From positions 62,001-126,000 of the forward strand of contig MCGO01000109.1 of NCBI GenBank assembly GCA_002104985.1: 64,000 nt of DNA, in the 5' to 3' direction. This document shows, one piece after another, positions 56,312-64,000 of the stretch. The notes below the pieces were generated by a model. The model was not told the DNA's origin. It did not search any database and saw only the letters and a list, made by a program, of their open reading frames with translations. The number at the start of each line of letters is the position of its first letter. Within the stretch, counting starts at the first letter, position 1. A program made the position numbers and the translations under genes. The DNA comes from Rhizoclosmatium globosum. Lineage: Eukaryota > Chytridiomycota > Chytridiomycetes > Chytridiales > Chytriomycetaceae.

Positions 56312-57861
56312 TTACTGACAAACGAAGCCACAAATATCGTAAATGGAATCAACGCATGGAGCCTTGTTGTTTCCCCAGTGAACATTAACACAATATGGGT
56401 ACGCGTTTCCGATGGCTGTAAGACAACCAGACTTATCACAAGAGGGGTCCAAAGCAGAGCCGGTTGAACATGGATCGTGAGCGCATTTTTTGCCTTGGTT
56501 CCACTTTGCTGGGTTTATGGTTGGACCTGTTTGAGTAGTGGTAGTGGTGGTAGTGGTGGTAGTGGTTGTTGTTGTAGCTGTTGTCTTAGTTTTAAAAGAC
56601 GTGACTAACGATGTCTTTGCGATGGAAACTGTGGTTGAAGTCGGAGTAATGGCTTTGGTAGTGCTCGTAGCCGTGCTGGTTTTGGTGTTCACGACGGAGG
56701 TGGTTGCCGGAAGAGGCGCCAGACTGAAATGAACTGACGCATCGGTTGGAGAAGTCAAGTACGTTTTATCAGGAACGACGCCGGTGACTGGAACACGTGC
56801 AGGCACAGACAAAGATCCAACTAAAGTTCCTGAAGAAGTAATCCAATCAACTTGAATCTGGTTCTTATTGATTCTCAAGTGCGAAAAGCCGAGACTAGCT
56901 TCTAAAGATTGGTCGGTTGTCAATTGAGCACTGAAAGACGTGTCCACAGGTGCACAGTATGAGCTAACTTGACCTCCGGAGCCAGACTGAACCTGCAACG
57001 TCTTTCCATTGTTGGTAACATATCCAGCCATAGAATGACTGTGTCCATTCATATACGCGCTAACGTTCCATTTGTTCAAAATCGCAAGCAGAGCTTGAAG
57101 GTCTGGTGACGAGTCTTTGCCCCCACAAGTGTAGGTTGGATGATGTCCCACAACTATAATGTACTGATCGTTGTTTGCTTGGGCAATCGCGTTTTCAATC
57201 CAGGCGAGCTGCTTTTTGTTGGTTTTGGCGGTTGTGGACCATCCCATTGCCTGGAAATTCTGGTCCATAGCATTCTTTGATCCTCCGGCATTGTACGCAA
57301 GGAAATCCGTTTCGATGAATAGGAAAGTTGCGTACACTCCTGTGTCGATTTGCACACGCTTCGTGTAGAAAAAGTCTGGAAGAATCCAGTTTGGGTCTTG
57401 ATACTCCAATTCGTAGATTTGAGAGTTAACTGTGTACCAATCATGGTTTCCTATTCGCGTATGCAGTGTTAGCAAACTTTGTTTTGCTGACAACTTGTTT
57501 TACCAAGAACGGACCACCAAGGCAAGCTCTTGATCGAGTCACCATTGTATACGTTCTTCCAGTAAGAAGCAAACTTGGGATCGTTCACAGCCTGCACAGC
57601 TTCATAGGATGCTTGGCCTTGGTAGAAGTTGTCTCCAAGATTGATGATCGCGGACGGCTGCGTCTTGGCAGCCCAAATGTTCATCTGAGCGGCAACGGCT
57701 GTCTGGTCGCTATTGTCTGTTCCCCAATCTCCAACGATTAAAGCGTCAAAAGCTGGACCTGGGAGTAGGGTGAATGTTGCCGCTGTGTTAGCTCCAGTTG
57801 CAGGTAAGGCATAAACAGTGGAGGCAGCCGTGAGGGCAAGACCAATAAGGTAAGCGTTCAT
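56312..57861 (-). CDS. Purple (tartrate-resistant type) acid phosphatase with Thr-rich linker and Cys-rich C-terminal module
   Basis: Two exons (57504-57861, 56312-57450) with the intron exactly inside the metal-binding motif; spliced it reads LGGNHDWY. Signal peptide MNAYLIGLALTAASTVYA. Metal ligands in order: VGDWGTDN, INLGDNFYQ, GNHDWY, VVGHHPTYTC, NGHSHSM, as in ACP5-type binuclear metallophosphatases. After the catalytic domain a Ser/Thr-rich linker including a run of 14 Thr leads to a Cys-rich module of about 60 residues (KKCAHDPCSTGSALDPSC ... CVNVHWGNNKAPCVDSIYDI) that may bind carbohydrate or wall material. The second secreted phosphatase in the window. Confidence 0.9.
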
Positions 57862-59126
57862 TGGTAGACTACTTTTCTTTGGGACTTAATTTGGCGTGTG
57901 CCCTCGTCTGCCCATTTCAAAGTTCAAGCCGACAAGAATACCATCAATTCTGAACAATGAAACAAAAGAAATCGTATATTGTAGAAAAGTAAAAATGATA
58001 TGACGTGAACTTGAGCAGTCTTGGTATCTGAGTCAGTGCGTGGCCTCTTTCCTGCTGCATGCCCTCTGATTTAATCACAGTGGATTGCTTGGCTTCCATT
58101 TCTTAAAACCAAGACTTGTGGCAATAACTCATCTTTCTGCTGCAATCAACATATCTTTGTTTGACAAAGAAACCGTTTCAATTCAGTCTTTTACGTTTCA
58201 AAATCCACAATATACATTTGTCTGTCTTTTAAAGGTTCCAACTTGTGCGGAAAATTGATAGATGAAAAATCATGTCCACATACTACTGCAAGAATCAAGA
58301 ATTCGATTTACCGATTATATTCCTGTATTAAACTGAGGGTGGATCAACAAATACGGACCAGACGAATTAAGGTACCTCGGGACACTTGCAAACTAGGCGC
58401 TTTACGTTTCGCGCCAGTTAATGTTGCATATTAAGTTAAAACGGATCTTTGTGCATTGGATGAAAGGGCAATTATCATGTGGGTACTGTAAAAATCTGGG
58501 TTTTGGTTAGTACATAATCTTCAATGTCGCTATACGCGCTGAATCAAATGATAACACAACAAAGGACAAACTTTTTTGCCGTCCAAGCAAAGGCATAAAT
58601 GGAAATTGTTCGAAACCAGCAATGATTCAAGCCATATAGTCCTGCAACAAAACAGATGATCGTTTGCCCAGCTCAAATGGATTTACTTGCTGTCTGGATT
58701 AAGTCAAACCGCTCTGTGGGAAGGTAGGTTATCATCCAGAAATATACTGTGCTATTGGGCATGTGAATGCTGGAGGCCTGGATCTCTTGGCGATGCAAAC
58801 TGTTTTGAAGACGCGTGGAAGTGGATATGACAACCCAATTTTGCACCATTATGAGGAGGATGTTTAAAAGAGAAAGAGAGTGAACTAGTTAAAGTACACA
58901 TTTGGTATGAAACAGGATGGTCACTTATCCCACGAATTTTGCCAAGAAACATTTTGCTTCCCGAGGAATGATAAAACAAATGGAATGTGTTGTTGTTCTT
59001 TCGCTGATTTTGTGGACTGTTTTGGAGTTCTCTGTGGCTGGCCAGTCGAACATTGAACCAACCACACCCATTACAAAACCAGCCGCGAATCTTCCTTTCT
59101 CTTTCCCAAAAACAATCACCAAACCA
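57862..59126. other. Divergent intergenic region, 1.26 kb
   Basis: No gene supported. ORFs at 58243-58434 and the antisense 58752-59510 look random. A small inverted repeat (ggcgc...gcgcc) lies at about 58397-58416. Holds the promoters of the purple acid phosphatase and the secreted Cys-rich gene. Confidence 0.5.
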
Positions 59127-61084
59127 ATGCAACTCTTCACCTTTCTCGCGATCGCATCGACGCTCGCCTCTTCCGCGCCGGTGCCCGACTGGATGCAAGA
59201 CCTGCACAACAACGTGGTCGATGTGACGGGCATCCAGAACAACCAGCCATGCAAGGCCTCCGATCGCTGCGCAGGTGGATTCGTGTGTTGCGCTGTTCCT
59301 GGTGCTTCGGGGAAGATGGCCTGTATCGACAAGGATGGTGCGTTGATTCGTTTGAGTGTTCTGCGTGAATCCCATCTTAATCGTAATTAATAATAGCGTG
59401 TCCGTCTTCGGCTTCGCGTGCTGCAACTTCATCAACAACAAACAGCAACAGCACAACGAGTGCATCGGGTTCAGGTGGAAGCTCTGGCCAGCCTTCCGAT
59501 GCTTGTTCAAAAGGTGCTGTCACCATCGCCAACATGTACTCAGCCTGCAAAATGGACGTGCAAACACTCATGAATAACCCATCATTTGTGCCGTCGCTCG
59601 ACCAAGCCACGTGTCTTTGTGCTGCCGTTAACCAGCAGAATCTTGGCTCTATTTTGAATAGCTGCTCAGGTCCAAACGACGGGGACGTTGCCTCGTCAGT
59701 TAAATCATTGCAACAAAGCTGTGGGCAGCTTTCTGGTTCTGGTAGTCCGCAACCAAACACTGGAAGTGCACAAGGTTCTTCCCAACCATCCCAAACTTGT
59801 GCCAACAGCGCCAACGGCTTAGCGAAAATCTACTCCGACTGCAAAATGGACTTCCAAACTATAACAAGCAATCCAAACTTCACTCCAACTCAAGACCAAG
59901 TCACGTGTATCTGTTCGCCATCAAACATCCAAAGTTTCGGCGTGATTGCCAAGAGTTGTGCCGGACCCACTGATGGAGATGTCGCATCTTCTGTTACCGC
60001 TCTCCAACAAAGTTGTGCCCAGGTTGCGGGTGGTAACACTGGTACCAATACAACTAACACTGGAACCGTAAACAGTGCTGTTCCAGACTGGATCACTTGC
60101 AGAACAGGAGACACCTGTGCTACCAAAAACTTTGTTTGTTGTGTCGCACCGGATGATGTAGCTAGTGGTAAATCCACTTGTCGTCCTCAGACTTTCTGTT
60201 CAGCCAACGGAACTGGCAGCACTGGAAGCAATCAAAGCGGCAACACAATTGCAGACTGGATGACTTGCAAGAACGGTGATACTTGCAAAACCAATGGATT
60301 CACTTGTTGTGTTGCTCCTGAAGACACTCTTTCTGGAAAGTCTACTTGCCGTCCAAAAAGTTTCTGTTCTACTGGAAACGGCTCTACTACTGGAACCGGG
60401 ACTGTTTCAGGGCAAGGAAACACTGGCACGAACAACCTCATTGCGGACTGGATGACTTGCCCCCGAGGAGTTGCAGACCTCTGTTCTACAAGCAGCTTCT
60501 CCTGCTGCATCGCTCCAGACGACGTGTCCTCCAAAAAGTATACTTGCCGTCCTCAAGGATTCTGCGTAGCTGGTACAAGTGGACCCAACACTCAAGGACC
60601 CAAGGTTGTTTCTGACTGGCAGACTTGCCAAAAGGGCGACACATGTGCATCTTCTAGCTGGGTCTGTTGTGTGGCTCCAGCTGATACTCCTTCTGGAAAG
60701 TCTACTTGTCGTCCTCAAAACTTTTGTGCTACCAATGGGCTTGTTGGTGGTTCTCCATCCAACGGACCATCAAGTGGACCATCCAACGGTCCGTCAAATG
60801 GTCCATCTAACGGTCCATCTAACGGTCCATTTAACGGTCCATCTAACGGTCCATCTAACGGTCCATCTAACGGACCAAACGGACCTTCCAACGGAGTCGC
60901 AGCCAACACAGGTAACAGACTTCTATCCAACGAATGCATCAAAGATTCTTGGACTTGTGCTGGTGATGCAAAGACTATCCTCGTTTGTGGACAGTCTGGA
61001 CAGGGCTTGAACTGGATTCCAGCCCAACAATGCCAATATGGAACATCATGTTACGATAACGGATCTGTTGTTCGTTGCATTTAA
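59127..61084 (+). CDS. Secreted modular cysteine-rich protein
   Basis: Exons 59127-59337 and 59397-61084; 632 aa. Start MQLFTFLAIASTLASSAPVP is a clear signal peptide; in-frame ATGs further upstream would bury it. Modules in order: one Cys module after the signal (DRCAGGFVCCAVPG); two copies of a Cys domain (MYSACKMDVQTLMNNPSFVP; IYSDCKMDFQTITSNPNFTP) each ending DGDVASSV-x-x-LQQSC; four copies of a module with consensus DW-x-TC-x-x-GD-x-C ... F-x-CC-x-AP-x-D ... K-x-TCRP-x-x-FC; a run of about ten SNGP tetrapeptides; and a last Cys domain (CIKDSWTCAGDAKTILVC). No catalytic motif. Likely cell-wall or adhesive protein; function not recognised. Confidence 0.8.
60756..60895 (+). repeat. 12-bp coding tandem repeat (ccatctaacggt) encoding SNGP
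   Basis: About ten to eleven nearly identical 12-bp units, some with single changes (SSGP, FNGP). Such runs change length easily and may be a variable linker. Confidence 0.9.
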
Positions 61085-61165
61085 TAAGTTTAAGGATCAA
61101 TAAACGTGTATGTTGTTATACCCCACGAAAATCAGAATTGTCACTTCAATTTTCTGGACGACACT

Positions 61166-63420
61166 ATGACTGACCTCGCACCACCCGCAATCAATATCGA
61201 AGTCAGCAGTGCAGATGGCCACTCTCCAGCTCCCTCAATAGGCCGTGGAGGATTGTCACCTATGCACAATGGGACGTCCGCAATGGGATCTTCACAAAAT
61301 CTTCAAATGTCAGCTCCCCCCCTCAACCAGGGTCAAGGCGGTTCTAAATCTCCATTAGTAGCTGATGTTGGGGATCCACTTGATATGTTTGCGGGTATGA
61401 ACGCAAAGGAACGCAGGATGGCACAGAGACGTTGTATCGCTGAAGATAAAGATTGGAACCTTGCTCTTGTGGAAAAACTATCTGAGCTCTGTCTTCGAGT
61501 TATCGTGACTAACTTTGAAAGTATGTAGCCATTGTCATATTTGAGGTTCGGATGAAGTACTGAATGGTATGGAACAGAATGTCACAAGTTTTTGAATGGA
61601 ATCCCAACCAAACACCGTGAACGCGTTTTAAGCTCTATCTCCGTCAATCTTCCGTTAGCTATCGCTGCGAATTTAATTCCGGATGAGTCTTACTGGAAGA
61701 GGAGAGCAACTGCACACTTTAAAAACTGCGATCCCAGCAACGCAAGCGTGAATCGTGCGATTGGGAATGGAATCGGAGGATTTGGTGGTGGTTTGATGGG
61801 TATTGCACCTTTGGTTGGACCTACGAAAGGAGCTCCAGTCCAAAACGATATTCCAAAGATTGGGTTGGCTGAATATCCCGTTAAAAGCTTAGAGGATATC
61901 TGGATGGGTTTCGGCGCCGCCTTGGCTCCTGAAACCTCAGCCGCACCTAATATAGCTCCTGCTGCTACTGCGGATAGCTTGGGGATCGGGTCGTTGAGTA
62001 GACAACTCAGTGGCTTGGATCAAAATGCAATTCGACAGAGCACAATCAACCAAACCAGTACAGGAGAAAAGCCATCTTCAAAAGGAGAGAAGTACATCAA
62101 GCCGAATGCAGTGGACGCTGGTCGATGGAAGACTCTGTTTTTCGAGTTGCACATCCAAAACCTGGTTGAAGCCATGTCCCCAAAAAAGATAGGAGGATTG
62201 GAGGAGATTGCAGGTATTTGTTTCGGGGTTTGACACCTTGGGGCTAAATCCCTAATTTAGAGCTTCAGCGAGAACTACGATTTGCAGCTCCGTTTCTCAG
62301 GAGACTCGATATTCGTCAATTAAAGCCAACAGAACCATTAGAAGGAGAAGTTGTCAAGTCCACAGACCCGCCATCGGACCACATGGATGTGACATTGCTT
62401 GTTGGTGAACTGGTGTACCTGCGAGACTTGAAGATTTACTACGGTGTACGAGATTGTGGTATCAATTTCTCCTGGAAGCTCTTTGGAATGACTCTGAATG
62501 ATTGTCTGAATTTGTGTAATGCGATCAAACTGACTTCCAGTTTGGAAACGCTTGTTATTCAAGCATCTGGAATCGACGATGATCGAGCTCGTTTGATCTC
62601 ATCTGCTTTACTGGAAAATAAGACTATCAAGAAGCTTGGTATGTGTATTTTTCGCCATTGATCTTTGCACTAAAACGGTTTAGATTTGTCCCACAACAAA
62701 ATTGGAGACTCAGGCGCTAGAGGAATCGCAAAAGTTCTTGCGTCACCGACATGTCTCCTCACGCACTTGGACATATCGAATAATCAGATTAAGCAAGAGG
62801 GGGCACATTCAATTGGAAAGGCACTACAGATCAACTCGACTTTAATCCACCTCAATCTCAGAATGAATCGTCTTGGAGATGCGGGAGGTGCTGACTTTTG
62901 CATGTGCCTCGCAAAGACTGTCGCTCTGTCGCCAAACTACAAACCACCTCCACCACCTGCACCAATGCCGATTATCGAAGGCGAGCTTCCTGTCATCAAA
63001 AAAGTCCCATCGCCTTTCGTTCCTTCTAACCTTTGCTCTTTGGATATGGCGAGTAACGCGCTCGGAATGGAAACCGTACAAGCGTTGTGTGTTCTGTTAA
63101 AGAAGGGAGGGAAGAACTTGAAGTATCTGGATTTCAGTTGCAACAAACTTGGAGATGGAACGCCCAAAACTCCTGGTGGATCCGTGTTGCCTGGCGGGAA
63201 ACCTCAGGCTGGTGCTCGACCAGAGAAGGAGCAGGATTTAGCTGGAAAGATGTTGTTCGAAGCTGTCAGTCAAAACAAGGTAAACCTTTTTGCTTTTGTA
63301 TCCTTCACACTTAAAATCTCTTGTCAGTATATCACGCATTTTGATATTAGGGTGACTGAACTTTCAAATGAACATATGATTGCAATCAAGGGAATTATCG
63401 CCGAGAATTGTGCCCAGTGA
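61166..63420 (+). CDS. DRC5: Dynein regulatory complex subunit 5 (TCTE1/DRC5), axonemal
   Basis: Five exons: 61166-61520, 61578-62213, 62261-62638, 62684-63279, 63328-63420; 685 aa. It matches TCTE1 across its length: CIAEDKDWNLALVEKLSELCL, CHKFLNGIPTKHRERVLSSI, LPLAIAANLIPDESYWKRR, GRWKTLFFELHIQNLVEA, YGVRDCGINFSWKLFGMT, SGIDDDRARLISSALLENK, then RNI-type LRRs (DLSHNKIGDSGARGIAKVLA; LIHLNLRMNRLGDAGGADF) and the end FDIRVTELSNEHM. DRC5 is part of the nexin link that regulates dynein in motile flagella. Compared with the animal protein there is a Gly/Ala/Ser-rich insertion at residues about 170-270 and a Pro-rich one between LRRs. The upstream GTG at 61106 is not used; the ATG at 61166 precedes the ordered part. 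Confidence 0.92.
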
Positions 63421-63594
63421 ATGTTTTACTGTCACATCTATTCATTCGTCTTGTTATCAAATAAAGTACCCTGTTTTACGTTTGGTTGGTCTCTGGTTGC
63501 GCAGTTACACGGACTGCGCACAAAGCAATCCCAAAATCATTTTTACACATCAAGAAAAAGAGTCTGATAAGCGGGACAGGCACTGAAGGTAGAT

Positions 63595-63633
63595 GTCCAC
63601 ACTTGGCTTCGGCCTTGCTGTGTGACACATATG

Positions 63634-63664
<31 letters not shown>

Positions 63665-63728
63665 GGCTCCCTGTGTAAGGATGACACGCATATCTTGAGT
63701 GGATGCCGGTTCGCCGGTAATATTTTTT
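63595..63728 (+). ncRNA. U6 spliceosomal snRNA
   Basis: Near-identical to the U6 core: AAAATTGGAACGATACAGAG, the ACAGAGA box at 63648-63654, AGATTAGCATGG with the AGC catalytic triad at 63660-63662, and AAGGATGACACGCA. The 5' stem-loop is CACAC...TTCG...GTGTG (63598-63624). After the core, a 5-bp stem with a TTCG loop (63705-63718) precedes a T6 run at 63723-63728 that would end Pol III transcription. Exact 5' end is inferred from the stem. Confidence 0.95.
63723..63728 (+). terminator. Pol III T-run terminator of U6
   Basis: Six consecutive T after the U6 sequence, the standard RNA polymerase III stop. Confidence 0.85.
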
Positions 63729-64000
63729 GTGTGGTGTTGACTTGTGGTTGGTTCTATTGGCTTTGTAAACTGCTGTCAGTCAGTATACCGGGATTTATAA
63801 TTCGCCAGAGCGCATTTATTAAGGATGAGAAGCAGTATTTTGTGCCTTTGGTGATCATACTGCCCCTGACGGGTTGCTGAATGTATTCAGATTTCCCTTC
63901 ATTTGCTTGGTGACAATTCCAAGTCAAGACTGCCATCAACCTCCCTGCACATTCTTAAGTCCCATATAACGCAAAACTCTCAGAACCTCAATCTTGTTGT
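63729..64000. other. Window end, no gene seen
   Basis: About 270 bases downstream of U6 with no ORF or RNA that I can support. Confidence 0.4.

Noticed and set aside
58917..59126. Upstream start of the Cys-rich protein
   Set aside because: It would place 70 residues before an obvious signal peptide starting at 59127.
58752..59510. 252-codon minus-strand ORF
   Set aside because: Antisense to the Cys-rich gene's first exon and intron, with no protein-like motif and no ATG-linked domain.
60756..60895. CRISPR-like array
   Set aside because: Direct 12-bp repeats without spacers inside a coding exon; it encodes an SNGP linker.

Overview
The window is nuclear DNA of a zoosporic fungus, most likely a chytrid (Chytridiomycota). 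The genes are compact, sit on both strands, and carry many short (about 43-125 nt) GT-AG introns with CTAAC/CTAAT-like branch sites. A U6 snRNA and two eukaryotic tRNAs are present. Flagellar genes (POC5, DRC5/TCTE1) point to a swimming stage, and the GPCR-like, LRR and secreted Cys-rich proteins fit that group. Species and all splice sites are inferred from sequence alone.

Layout. 1-5.2 kb: secreted acid phosphatase (cut by the window start), then two tandem zinc-type CDF transporters. 5.7-13.5 kb: TALE homeodomain factor; a Sec1/Munc18 protein that appears to run on into a very long coiled-coil/CUE tail; head-to-head with it, 46 bp away, an unknown protein with a Crinkler-like N-terminus. 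14-23 kb: cytosolic IleRS, Trm11 tRNA methyltransferase, a bacterial-type homospermidine synthase, and a broken MFS transporter. 23-28.6 kb: a non-coding kilobase bounded by inverted repeats, two tandem DUF2408-like genes, the mitochondrial ATPase inhibitor. 28.9-33.7 kb: three tiny related genes that ORF calling misses, two GNAT-like acetyltransferases, an AttH/CrtC (Diels-Alderase-like) protein. 33.7-33.9 kb: tRNA-Leu and tRNA-Ala. 34.3-44.7 kb: a large 2OG-oxygenase-like protein, POC5, a 7TM receptor, two neighbouring HP1-type chromodomain genes. 44.8-57.9 kb: LRR-TM-SAM receptor-like protein, F-box protein, acidic helical-repeat protein, F-box/LRR protein, Tim17-like protein, coiled-coil membrane protein, second GNAT paralog, LRR protein, purple acid phosphatase. 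59-64 kb: secreted modular Cys-rich protein, DRC5, U6 snRNA.

A pattern runs through the window: many otherwise convincing genes are broken by one-nucleotide frame slips, usually one base missing, including in the essential IleRS gene. This looks more like residual assembly indels than wholesale pseudogene formation, although the MFS gene has too many breaks to be sure. The items most worth following up are the homospermidine synthase, the Sec1-CUE fusion, the small-protein family, the LRR-TM-SAM protein and possible 20-26 nt introns.
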